The notes beneath the pieces are model-generated. The model searched no databases and was not told where the DNA came from. It saw only the letters and a list, made by a program, of their open reading frames with translations. The position numbers were made by a program, and so were the translations under genes. A DNA stretch of 64,000 nt from Pseudomonas sp. UBA4194 (GTDB taxonomy: Bacteria; Pseudomonadota; Gammaproteobacteria; Pseudomonadales; Pseudomonadaceae), in the NCBI RefSeq assembly GCF_002379585.1, contig NZ_DFUE01000089.1:6858-70857 (forward strand), read 5' to 3'. Positions 24,760-32,431 of this stretch are shown here, piece by piece. The stretch's first letter is position 1. Every line of letters starts with the position of its first letter.

Positions 24760-25494
24760 ATGAGCCAACCTTTCGACGTCGCTGAACTCGCGGCGACCTA
24801 CGCGAACAAGTCCGCCCAGGACATTCTCAAGCTAGCCTTCGCGCACTTTGGCGATGACCTCTGGATATCCTTCAGCGGTGCAGAAGACGTGGTGCTGGTG
24901 GACATGGCCTGGAAACTGAACAAGAACGTCAAGGTGTTCAGCCTGGACACCGGGCGCCTGCACCCGGAAACCTATCGCTTCATCGATCAGGTTCGGGAGC
25001 ACTACAAGATCCAGATCGAGCTGATTTCACCGGACAACAGCAAGCTCGAACCCTTCGTCAAGGAAAAGGGCTTGTTCAGCTTTTACCGCGACGGCCACGG
25101 CGAATGCTGCGGTATCCGCAAGATCGAGCCACTGCGGCGCAAACTGTCAGGCGTAAGCGCCTGGGCCACCGGCCAGCGCCGCGACCAGAGCCCCGGCACC
25201 CGCAGCCAGGTGGCCGCGCTGGAAGTGGACGGCGCGTTTTCCACGCCTGAGCGAACCCTGTACAAGTTCAACCCGCTCGCGCAGATGACCAGCGAAGAGA
25301 TCTGGGGCTACATTCGCATGCTGGAGCTGCCGTACAACAGCCTTCACGAGCGTGGTTTCATCAGCATCGGTTGTGAACCGTGCACGCGGCCCGTGCTACC
25401 CAACCAGCATGAGCGCGAAGGGCGCTGGTGGTGGGAAGAGGCGACGCAGAAGGAATGCGGATTGCACGCGGGGAACTTGATCGGGAAGGGATGA
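24760..25494 (+). CDS. cysH: Adenylyl-sulfate reductase (thioredoxin), 4Fe-4S type
   Basis: Reduces activated sulfate to sulfite with thioredoxin. The 244-residue protein has SFSGAEDVVLVDMAW, SLDTGRLHPETY, the Cys-Cys pair in HGECCGIRK, ATGQRRDQSPGTR, and IGCEPCTRP near the C-terminus, followed by KECGLH with the catalytic Cys. The CC...CxxC cluster ligands show it is the APS-reducing, iron-sulfur type found in Pseudomonas rather than E. coli PAPS reductase. It is convergent with cysB, its usual regulator. Confidence 0.95.
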   Translation: MSQPFDVAELAATYANKSAQDILKLAFAHFGDDLWISFSGAEDVVLVDMAWKLNKNVKVFSLDTGRLHPETYRFIDQVREHYKIQIELISPDNSKLEPFVKEKGLFSFYRDGHGECCGIRKIEPLRRKLSGVSAWATGQRRDQSPGTRSQVAALEVDGAFSTPERTLYKFNPLAQMTSEEIWGYIRMLELPYNSLHERGFISIGCEPCTRPVLPNQHEREGRWWWEEATQKECGLHAGNLIGKG

Positions 25495-25560
25495 GGCCTG
25501 GGACCTAGCGGGGGGGCGTTTTGTGAACAGCCCACACCCCAAAGCCCCCCGGAGTATCTG

Positions 25561-26535
25561 TCAATGCACCGGTAGCTCGACCCCTTCGAACAGCGCTTCC
25601 AGCTCCTGCTTGTTGTGACACTGGATCGCCTTGGCCATGACCTCGCGCGTCAGGTGCGGGGCGAATTTCTCGATGAAGTCGCACATGAAGCCACGCAGGA
25701 ATGTCCCACGGCGGAAGCCGATCTTGGTCACGCTCGACTCGAACAGATGGTCGGCGTCGATCACCACCAGATCGTTGTCGAGCTTGGCGTCCACCGCCAT
25801 CTTGGCGACGATGCCAACGCCCAGTCCCAGGCGCACGTAAGTCTTGATCACGTCGGCGTCGGCGGCGGTGAACACCACCTTGGGCGCCAGGCCGCGGCGC
25901 GAGAACGCCTCGTCCAGCTTGGATCGCCCGGTGAAGCCAAATACATAAGTCACGATCGGGTATTCGGCCAAGGCTTCGAGGGTCAGCTTCGGGATCTTGG
26001 TCAGTGGATGCCCCTGGGGCACGGCGATGCAGCGGTTCCAGCGGTAGCACGGCATCATGATCAGATCGCCGAACAGCTCCAGGGCCTCGGTGGCAATGGC
26101 GAAATCCACCGTACCGTCGGCAGCCATTTCAGCGATCTGCATTGGCGAGCCCTGGTGCATGTGCAGGGCCACGTCGGGGTACTGTTTGATGAAGTTGCTG
26201 ATCACCGGCGGCAAGGCATAACGCGCCTGGGTGTGGGTGGTGGCGATGGACAATGTGCCCTTTTTCTCGTTGGAGAACTCCTGGGCAATCTGCTTGATGC
26301 TTTCGACCTTGCGCAGGATCTCCCCTGCCGTGGTGATGATCCGCTCACCGGCTGGAGTGACGCGAGTGAGGTGCTTGCCGCTGCGGGCGAACACTTCGAC
26401 GCCCAGCTCGTCTTCGAGCAGGCGGATCTGCTTGCTGATCCCTGGCTGAGAGGTGTAAAGGCTCTGCGCTGTCGCGGAAACGTTGAGGTCGTGGTGCGCG
26501 ACTTCCCAGATATAGCGCAGTTGTTGAAGCTTCAT
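25561..26535 (-). CDS. cysB: LysR-family cysteine regulon activator CysB
   Basis: A 324-residue LysR regulator: N-terminal HTH (MKLQQLRYIWEVAHHDLNVSATAQSLYTSQPGISKQIRLLEDELGV), a linker helix, and a substrate-binding domain with TTHTQARYALPPVI, HQGSPMQIAEM and TYVFGFTGRSKLDEAF, as in CysB, which binds N-acetylserine or O-acetylserine. It would activate sulfate-uptake and reduction genes including cysH. The AT-rich stretch at 26560-26640 contains its promoter. The nearby acetyltransferase module could affect it by making O-acetylserine (inference). Confidence 0.96.
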   Translation of the reverse strand: MKLQQLRYIWEVAHHDLNVSATAQSLYTSQPGISKQIRLLEDELGVEVFARSGKHLTRVTPAGERIITTAGEILRKVESIKQIAQEFSNEKKGTLSIATTHTQARYALPPVISNFIKQYPDVALHMHQGSPMQIAEMAADGTVDFAIATEALELFGDLIMMPCYRWNRCIAVPQGHPLTKIPKLTLEALAEYPIVTYVFGFTGRSKLDEAFSRRGLAPKVVFTAADADVIKTYVRLGLGVGIVAKMAVDAKLDNDLVVIDADHLFESSVTKIGFRRGTFLRGFMCDFIEKFAPHLTREVMAKAIQCHNKQELEALFEGVELPVH

Positions 26536-26661
26536 AGGTGTCCCTCACAGCAGGAAGACGGCCAGTCATCGGCGAATTGTTATAACTATATTAAAGGTAA
26601 TAACAATAAATCTAGAACTTTTTATAATTCTGTGTAGGAAAAGTAACCAGAGATCGCAGAG

Positions 26662-27162
26662 TCAGGGTTTCGGCCGACCCTTGTGGTCGGTGAGGGGAAC
26701 CATATACACCGGCACTGCGGCCAGTTGCAGCACCCGGGCCGCTGTTCGACCCAGGGGAATGTCGGCGCTGGAACCGTGGCTGTGACTGCCGAGCACCAAC
26801 AGATCGACCGACAGGCGCTGGGCCTGGTCGAGAATGACTTCGGCAGGATCGCCCTGCACCACGCGCACGGCTCGAATCAGGGCAAGGTCCTGCTCGCCGT
26901 CGCCGAGATCGTCGCGAAAACTGTCCAGCACCTTGTCCTCGATGCCGGCCATGACCGTATTCAGCCCCTGGCTGTGCAATTGGTCGAGGGCGCTCTCATC
27001 CAGGTAGCTTTGCAGCACCGACTCGGCGAACAGGCCCATGGGTTCGACGGCATGGATGACATACAGCTCGGCGTTGAAGCTCCTTGCCAGCGCCAGGGCG
27101 TGCTGCATGACATAGGGTGAATAAAGACCCAGATCAGTGGCGTACAGCATGGAACGGATCAT
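26662..27162 (-). CDS. Universal stress protein (UspA family)
   Basis: A 166-residue UspA-fold cytoplasmic protein. I start at 27162 (MIRSMLYATDLG) because ggaggtccgc precedes it. The fold is seen in YATDL, YVIHAVEPMG, VQGDPAEVIL and the ATP-binding-type motif LLVLGSHSHGSSADIPLGRTAARVL. The position next to cysB matches PA1753. No specific function can be assigned. Confidence 0.88.
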   Translation of the reverse strand: MIRSMLYATDLGLYSPYVMQHALALARSFNAELYVIHAVEPMGLFAESVLQSYLDESALDQLHSQGLNTVMAGIEDKVLDSFRDDLGDGEQDLALIRAVRVVQGDPAEVILDQAQRLSVDLLVLGSHSHGSSADIPLGRTAARVLQLAAVPVYMVPLTDHKGRPKP

Positions 27163-27438
27163 GCGGACCTCCGAAGCTGCCAACGCGGCAGGTCAAGATT
27201 GAGCTTAGCAGCGCCAACCGTGTCGCAATTCAGTGTCGATAATTTCCTTTTGTTACCGAGACTTCTGTAAACATAGCAGCTAGCCATCAGCGTGCCGGCC
27301 CCTGTTTGCGGCCATAAACCCATTGTCTCCCAACGCCCTAACGCGATAAGGTTCCGCTCCCCGCCGCTCATAATCATGCTGTGCACCGTCGCGCGGGGTT
27401 CGCTGGCGGCCGGCACCCGTGACCTGACGAGTAACACG

Positions 27439-28512
27439 ATGGCTGATTTACCGATCGACGACCTTAACGTCGCTTCCAACGAAACCCTGATCACTCCGGC
27501 CCAGCTCAAGAAAGAGATTCCGCTGAGCCCTGCTGCCCACAAGACCGTGACCCAAGGCCGGGAAGTGGTACGCAACATTCTGGATGGCAAGGACCACCGT
27601 CTGTTCGTGGTGATCGGGCCTTGCTCGATCCACGACATAAAGGCTGCCCACGAGTACGCCGAGCGCCTCAAGGCACTGGCTGCCGAGGTCAGTGACACGC
27701 TGTACCTGGTAATGCGCGTGTATTTCGAGAAACCGCGTACCACCGTGGGCTGGAAAGGTCTGATCAACGACCCTTACCTGGATGACTCCTTCAAGATTCA
27801 GGATGGCCTGCACATCGGTCGCCAGCTGTTACTGGACCTGGCCGAAATGGGCCTGCCGACGGCGACCGAAGCGCTGGACCCGATCTCGCCGCAATACCTG
27901 CAGGATCTGATCAGCTGGTCGGCCATTGGCGCGCGTACCACCGAATCCCAGACTCACCGGGAAATGGCTTCCGGTCTTTCTTCGGCGGTCGGTTTCAAGA
28001 ATGGCACCGACGGCGGCCTGACCGTCGCCATCAACGCCCTGCAGTCGGTTTCAAGCCCTCACCGTTTCCTGGGCATCAACCAGGAAGGCGGGGTCTCGAT
28101 CGTCACCACCAAAGGCAACGCCTATGGCCATGTGGTGCTGCGCGGTGGCAACGGCAAGCCCAACTATGACTCGGTCTCGGTGGCGCTGTGCGAGCAGGCG
28201 CTGGACAAAGCCAAGGTCAAGGCCAACATCATGGTCGACTGCAGCCACGCCAACTCCAACAAGGACCCTGCCCTGCAGCCCCTGGTGATGGAGAACGTGG
28301 CCAATCAGATTCTGGAAGGCAACAACTCGATCATCGGCCTGATGGTCGAAAGCCACCTGAACTGGGGTTGTCAGTCGATTCCAAAAGACCTGGCCGACTT
28401 GCAGTACGGCGTGTCGATCACCGATGCATGCATCGACTGGACGAGCACCGAGAAAACGCTGCGCAGCATGCACGCCAAGCTCAAGGATGTGTTGCCCAAG
28501 CGGGCACGCTGA
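27439..28512 (+). CDS. 3-deoxy-7-phosphoheptulonate (DAHP) synthase, class I
   Basis: First enzyme of aromatic amino-acid synthesis, joining PEP and erythrose-4-phosphate. The 357-residue protein starts at ATG 27439 (MADLPIDDLNV); the upstream frame is not conserved-looking. Motifs are VVIGPCSIHD (metal Cys), MRVYFEKPRTTVGWKGLINDP, GARTTESQTHREMASGL, FKNGTDGG, VMVDCSHANSNKD-type end (IMVDCSHANSNKDP) and LMVESHLNWG. Feedback type (Tyr, Phe or Trp) cannot be read from sequence alone, so no symbol is given. The 276-base upstream gap shows no clear leader peptide or attenuator. Confidence 0.94.
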   Translation: MADLPIDDLNVASNETLITPAQLKKEIPLSPAAHKTVTQGREVVRNILDGKDHRLFVVIGPCSIHDIKAAHEYAERLKALAAEVSDTLYLVMRVYFEKPRTTVGWKGLINDPYLDDSFKIQDGLHIGRQLLLDLAEMGLPTATEALDPISPQYLQDLISWSAIGARTTESQTHREMASGLSSAVGFKNGTDGGLTVAINALQSVSSPHRFLGINQEGGVSIVTTKGNAYGHVVLRGGNGKPNYDSVSVALCEQALDKAKVKANIMVDCSHANSNKDPALQPLVMENVANQILEGNNSIIGLMVESHLNWGCQSIPKDLADLQYGVSITDACIDWTSTEKTLRSMHAKLKDVLPKRAR

Positions 28513-28519
28513 AGTAGCG

Positions 28520-28545
28520 CCCTCTCCCCGGAACCGGGGTGAGGG
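28520..28545. terminator. Hairpin downstream of DAHP synthase (type D palindrome)
   Basis: ccctctccccgg-aa-ccggggtgaggg forms a nearly perfect 12-bp stem with a 2-base spacer (one T-T mismatch per arm). It sits between convergent genes and lacks a strong T-tract (cccctt follows), so it may be a REP-like stop structure more than a classical terminator. Confidence 0.6.
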
Positions 28546-28562
28546 CCCCTTCGCACCGGACG

Positions 28563-28844
28563 CTAGAGCTTCGCGGCACGCCGCTGATGCCGCTCCATAT
28601 AGCGCTCCACATAGGAGCATGACGGAATCACCGTGTAGCCCTGACTCTCGGCATAGGCCAGCGCCTGTTCGGTGAGTGCCGCAGCGATCCCGCGGCCGCG
28701 CAATGCGTTGGGCACGAAGGTGCGGTAGATGTCCAGCGTCTGCTTGCCCAGATCCATGTAGGTCAGGTAGGCGCGATGGCCGTCCACATTGGTTTCGAAC
28801 TGGTGACCGGCCTGGTCGTGGTGGATCAACAACGCCTCGCTCAT
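28563..28844 (-). CDS. Small GNAT-family N-acetyltransferase (YjdJ/COG2388 type)
   Basis: A 93-residue single-domain GNAT. The acetyl-CoA pyrophosphate loop is PNALRGRGIAAALTEQALAYA; the C-terminus has VIPSCSYVERYMERH, typical of the short YjdJ-like family. The protein starts MSEALLIHHDQAGHQF at 28844 with cgaggagctgcg upstream. The acceptor is not known. It converges on DAHP synthase. Confidence 0.87.
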   Translation of the reverse strand: MSEALLIHHDQAGHQFETNVDGHRAYLTYMDLGKQTLDIYRTFVPNALRGRGIAAALTEQALAYAESQGYTVIPSCSYVERYMERHQRRAAKL

Positions 28845-29369
28845 CGCAGCTCCTCGCGGGTCTTGGATTATGACCTCTACCTTACCGTTGTTTGTACGGC
28901 GAAGGAACCACTGCGCTAGTCTATGATGACTTCGACAGGCGAAACAGCAACGCCATTGTGTATCAACGCAGTCCGCTATAAAGAATAGGCGCTGGCGCCG
29001 AGATTGCTCGACCGCTCCCCAAAAGCCGGCTGATTTGGACGTAAGCTGTTCCGATTGGCGCCTACACTGCCATCATGCCGCGCTGTTGCCCAATAAGTGG
29101 CGTGACACTTCGAGTCAGTATTAGTTCAGCACAAACTGGAACTTCGCGCTTCGGCCGATCAGGCTGCAGGCCCACCCCTGTCTGCGTGACAAATACTTTT
29201 CAGAGCGCAGTACGGCAGCCGCAGGGCCGGTCTAGACCGCTGGTTTTTTTCAAGCTTCTTGCATAACGTCAGTTTACTTACTACAAGTAATGGGTAGTAT
29301 GTACGCCGGCTAGTTTCTCATTCATGAGAGATGGCTACTAAAATAGAAAGTCCTTTGAAGGGGAACACG
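28845..29369. other. Long intergenic region upstream of oprI
   Basis: About 525 bases without a convincing ORF. Near 28920 a tagtctatgatg box looks like a -10 element. ggcgctggcgcc (28989-29000) is a short palindrome. cggtctagaccg (29228-29239) followed by ctgg and seven T's ends at 29250 and looks like a terminator. Close to oprI, tttact (about 29274) and tagtat (about 29296) could form a weak sigma-70 promoter, and ttgaaggggaac is the ribosome site. Confidence 0.4.
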
Positions 29370-29621
29370 ATGAACAACGTTCTGAAATTCTCTGCTCTGG
29401 CCCTGGCCGCAGTTCTGGCTACCGGTTGCAGCAGCGCATCCAAAGAAACCGAAGCTCGTCTGACTGCAACTGAAGACGCAGCAGCTCGTTCGCAAGCCCG
29501 TGCTGACGAAGCCTATCGCAAAGCCGACGAAGCACTGGCCGCCGCGCAGAAAGCTCAGCAGACTGCCGACGAAGCCAACGAGCGCGCTCTGCGCATGCTC
29601 GAAAAGGCTAGCCGCAAGTAA
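29370..29621 (+). CDS. oprI: Major outer membrane lipoprotein OprI (Lpp-like)
   Basis: An 83-residue lipoprotein. The signal peptide ends in the lipobox LATGCSS (lipidated Cys); the mature part is a continuous alpha-helical coiled coil of Ala-rich heptads (EARLTATEDAAARSQARADE onward) ending in RMLEKASRK, whose terminal Lys may be linked to peptidoglycan. Very strong ribosome binding (aaggggaac) and a strong terminator fit a highly expressed gene. The neighbouring L,D-transpeptidase is a plausible enzyme for the peptidoglycan link. Confidence 0.97.
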   Translation: MNNVLKFSALALAAVLATGCSSASKETEARLTATEDAAARSQARADEAYRKADEALAAAQKAQQTADEANERALRMLEKASRK

Positions 29622-29641
29622 TAGTCTTTCGGGACTGTTAA

Positions 29642-29677
29642 AAAAAAACCGACCCATTCACATGGGTCGGTTTTTTT
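29642..29677. terminator. Strong terminator between oprI and the L,D-transpeptidase
   Basis: aaaaaaaccgacccat-tcac-atgggtcggttttttt is a perfect 16-base stem including the A/T tracts, usable in both directions by the convergent genes. Confidence 0.95.
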
Positions 29678-29697
29678 ATGGGCGCCTGCCAGGCCGA

Positions 29698-30666
29698 TCA
29701 GTGCTGCTGCAGGCCCGCCGGAGCCGTGGAAACCATCGGTGCGTTGGGCACCGCGATTTCTACCGGCAGGCCGTCTTCGGCGGCCACCACGTCACGCACC
29801 ATGTCCCAGTTCATCTGCAGGTTGTTAGCCAGATCCTGGCGCTTGAGCAGCGCATTGATGACAGCGGTGTGCTTGTCGACCGCCACCGGATCGCCTTCGT
29901 TGTCCAGCGGCGTATGGGCTTCGAGATACACCTTGCCGCCGCTCACACCGAATTTGTACGGTTCATTGAGGATGCGCACCGAGGTTCCCACGGGCACCAT
30001 GGTGGCCAGCTCCAGCACGTTGTTGTTGTACATGCGGAAGCACCCGTGACTGGTACGCATGCCGATCCCGAACTGCTTGTTCGAGCCGTGAATCAGATAG
30101 CCCGGCAACCCCAGGGTGAACTTGAACGGCCCCAGCGGGTTGTCGGGGCCCGCCGGCACCACATTGGGCAGCGGGTCGCCATCAGCGGCATGTTCGGCTT
30201 TGATCGATGCCGGCGGTGTCCAGGTCGGGTTTGGCGTCTTGGCCACGACCTTGGTCACTGCGATCGGCGAACCCCAGCCTTCACGACCGATACCCAATGG
30301 GTAGGTGCGCACCACATTCTGCCCCTTGGGGAAGTAGTACATCCGATACTCGGCCAGGTTGATCACAATGCCTTCGCGAGGGCCCGGCGGCAGAATGAAA
30401 CGCGTGGGCAACACGATTTCCGTGCCTGCACCCGGCAGCCAGGGATCGACCCCCGGGTTGGCCGCGACCATTTCCAGATAACCCAGGTCATTGGCTGTGG
30501 CGATGTCGGCGAAGGTGTCTTCGTACTTGGCGGTGAGCGTCTGCACCTGGCCGATGATGTCCTCACCGGGCGGTGGCAGCGCAAACTCCAGCGCCATGGC
30601 CGGACCCGTCGCAAAGACGGCCGCCAGTGACAGACAGCGAGTGAAGACGGAAAGGCTGGGCAACAT
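29698..30666 (-). CDS. Periplasmic L,D-transpeptidase (YkuD) with LysM-like N-domain
   Basis: A 322-residue exported enzyme for peptidoglycan cross-linking or lipoprotein attachment. The start at 30666 (MLPSLSVFTRCLSLAAVF) follows gaaggatttcccgg and gives a signal peptide cut near PAMA. Residues about 40-90 (YEDTFADIATANDLGYLEMVAANPGVDPW) are LysM-like. The YkuD domain shows YYFPKG, YPLGIGREGWGSP, LPGYLIHGSN and the catalytic RTSHGCFRMYNNN. It is convergent with oprI, as PA2854 is with PA2853, suggesting it tethers OprI to peptidoglycan (inference). Confidence 0.92.
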   Translation of the reverse strand: MLPSLSVFTRCLSLAAVFATGPAMALEFALPPPGEDIIGQVQTLTAKYEDTFADIATANDLGYLEMVAANPGVDPWLPGAGTEIVLPTRFILPPGPREGIVINLAEYRMYYFPKGQNVVRTYPLGIGREGWGSPIAVTKVVAKTPNPTWTPPASIKAEHAADGDPLPNVVPAGPDNPLGPFKFTLGLPGYLIHGSNKQFGIGMRTSHGCFRMYNNNVLELATMVPVGTSVRILNEPYKFGVSGGKVYLEAHTPLDNEGDPVAVDKHTAVINALLKRQDLANNLQMNWDMVRDVVAAEDGLPVEIAVPNAPMVSTAPAGLQQH

Positions 30667-30781
30667 CCGGGAAATCCTTCGTGAAACTGAACGGGATAGG
30701 CGCCGATTGTACGCGCACTTCCCCATCAGGTGTAGCAACGCCGGGCAGGCGCTGCTCGCGGCCCGACGTCGCAGCCCAAGC

Positions 30782-31075
30782 TCAGGGAATCGATTGCAGC
30801 TCGGGCCACACTGGGCGGGTGCCCTTGCGCTGGGCGAAGAGGATGGCGCGGCACAACTTGCACAGGCGCTGATCACGAAAGATCTGCTTGTGCACGCCCA
30901 ACCACCGCGGTTGCGCGGGCAACAAGGTGCCGCAGAGGGTGCGGTCGACCGAGCCACCCAGCTCCAACTGACGCGCGACCAGATGCACCCGGCTTTCCTG
31001 GCAGGCGAACAGATCGAGCTGCTCGTCAGGCTCGATCAATTGATAGGCAAACAGGGACCAGGCGGGACGCGGCAT
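30782..31075 (-). CDS. Conserved small hypothetical protein (PA2855-like position)
   Basis: A 97-residue soluble protein starting MPRPAWSLFAYQLIEPDEQL; no signal peptide. It has Cys in LFACQES and TLCGTLL, and a C-terminal CKLC pair (QRLCKLCRAILFAQR), which could bind metal. I do not recognise a domain. It sits between the L,D-transpeptidase and tesA exactly as PA2855 does, which is the main support that it is real. Confidence 0.65.
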   Translation of the reverse strand: MPRPAWSLFAYQLIEPDEQLDLFACQESRVHLVARQLELGGSVDRTLCGTLLPAQPRWLGVHKQIFRDQRLCKLCRAILFAQRKGTRPVWPELQSIP

Positions 31076-31131
31076 CGGGGGCTCCAAACAGGGGGCGCCA
31101 CATTAGCCGAAAGCCCGTCTGTAGAAAAGCG

Positions 31132-31737
31132 TCAAAGCAGCGGTTTCAGTGCCGGCCAGACATTTTCCAGCAACTTGCCCTGCGCATTGGCGGCCGGATG
31201 AATGCCATCGGCCTGCATCAGCGTAGGCACCCCGCCTACACCCTCCAGAAAGAACGGCACCAGAGGTACCTTCTTCTGCTGCGCCAGTTGCGGATACACA
31301 TCGGCAAACGCCTTGGTGTAGCGCGCACCATAGTTAGGTGGCAGCTGCATGCCCAGCAGCAGGACCTTGGCCCCCGCCGCCTGGGAACGGTCGATCATCG
31401 ATGCAAGATTCTGTTGCAATTGCGCGGGCGGCATTCCGCGCAGCCCATCGTTGCCGCCCAATTCGAGGATAACCAGCGCCGGCTTATGCTCGGCAAGCAG
31501 CGGCGCCAGCCGCGCGGAGCCGTTTGCCGAGGTGTCGCCGGTAATGGAGGCATTGACCACCTCGTCCTTGAAACCCTCGCGTTCAAGCCGCTGCTCAAGC
31601 AACGACACCCACCCGGCACGGGTATCCAGCCCGAAAGCCGCACTGATACTATCGCCAACGATCAGCACCGTGCCGGCTGCTGCATTCTGGGCCGCCAACA
31701 TCAGGCCAAGGCCAGCACCTATCAACCACATTCGCAT
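31132..31737 (-). CDS. tesA: Periplasmic SGNH esterase TesA (acyl-CoA thioesterase I / lysophospholipase L1)
   Basis: A 201-residue GDSL/SGNH hydrolase. The start at 31737 (MRMWLIGAGLGLMLAAQNAAA) gives a signal peptide. The four blocks are visible: VLIVGDSISAAFGLD (Ser), ITGDTSANG (Gly), LELGGNDGLRG (Asn) and DGIHPAANAQG (Asp/His). It acts on long acyl esters and lysophospholipids in the periplasm. Its start is 10 bases from the divergent ABC ATPase, so they share a promoter region. Confidence 0.93.
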   Translation of the reverse strand: MRMWLIGAGLGLMLAAQNAAAGTVLIVGDSISAAFGLDTRAGWVSLLEQRLEREGFKDEVVNASITGDTSANGSARLAPLLAEHKPALVILELGGNDGLRGMPPAQLQQNLASMIDRSQAAGAKVLLLGMQLPPNYGARYTKAFADVYPQLAQQKKVPLVPFFLEGVGGVPTLMQADGIHPAANAQGKLLENVWPALKPLL

Positions 31738-31747
31738 CGGACTCTCC

Positions 31748-32431
31748 ATGGGCGCAAGCATTCTCACAGCGCGGAACCTTAGCAAAGTGGTCACCAGCGC
31801 GGAAGGTGAACTGACCATCCTGCACGAACTCTCCCTTGAATTGTTGAAAGGTGACAGCCTGGCCATCGTCGGCGCATCGGGCTCCGGCAAGTCCACGCTG
31901 CTGGGCCTGCTGGCCGGCCTGGATCTGCCCAGTGCGGGCAGCGTCACGCTCGCCGGCCAGGATCTTGGCGGGCTGGACGAGGACCAGCGGGCCCGGGTGC
32001 GGGCCGAGCATGTCGGCTTCGTGTTCCAGTCGTTCCAGTTGCTCGACAGCCTCAACGCCCTGGGAAACGTCATGCTGCCGCTGGAGCTCGACGGACGCCG
32101 GGATGCCCGCGAGCATGCCCGCAACCTGCTGGAGCGGGTGGGCCTGGGCCAACGCTTGAGTCATTCGCCGCGCCAGCTGTCTGGCGGCGAGCAACAACGG
32201 GTTGCCATTGCGCGGGCCTTCGCCGCCGAGCCAGACGTGCTGTTCGCCGACGAGCCCACCGGCAACCTCGACAGCCACACTGGTGAGCGCATCAGCGATC
32301 TGTTGTTCGAACTGAACAAGGAACGGGGTACCACGCTGGTATTGGTGACCCACGATGAACGCCTGGCGCACCGCTGCCACCGCCAGATCCGCCTTGATGC
32401 CGGGCGCCTCGTCGCGCCTCTGGAGCCCTGA
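31748..32431 (+). CDS. ABC transporter ATPase, LolD/YbbA type
   Basis: A 227-residue ATPase. Walker A is GASGSGKST, the Q-loop FVFQSFQLLDSLNALGNVMLP, the signature LSGGEQQRVAIARAF, Walker B VLFADEPTGNLD, and the switch His LVTHDERL. It belongs to the MacB/LolD group, pairing with the long FtsX-type permease downstream (one-base overlap). Adjacent tesA is the usual neighbour of YbbAP in proteobacteria. The exported substrate is not established. Confidence 0.93.
   Translation: MGASILTARNLSKVVTSAEGELTILHELSLELLKGDSLAIVGASGSGKSTLLGLLAGLDLPSAGSVTLAGQDLGGLDEDQRARVRAEHVGFVFQSFQLLDSLNALGNVMLPLELDGRRDAREHARNLLERVGLGQRLSHSPRQLSGGEQQRVAIARAFAAEPDVLFADEPTGNLDSHTGERISDLLFELNKERGTTLVLVTHDERLAHRCHRQIRLDAGRLVAPLEP

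Noticed and set aside
25510..25554. Bidirectional terminator between cysH and cysB
   Set aside because: gggggg/cccccc arms exist but the stem is imperfect with a long loop and no solid T-run; not listed as a feature.
27163..27438. Leader peptide or aromatic amino-acid attenuator before DAHP synthase
   Set aside because: No Trp/Tyr/Phe-rich short frame and no clear competing hairpins; nothing firm is seen in this gap.
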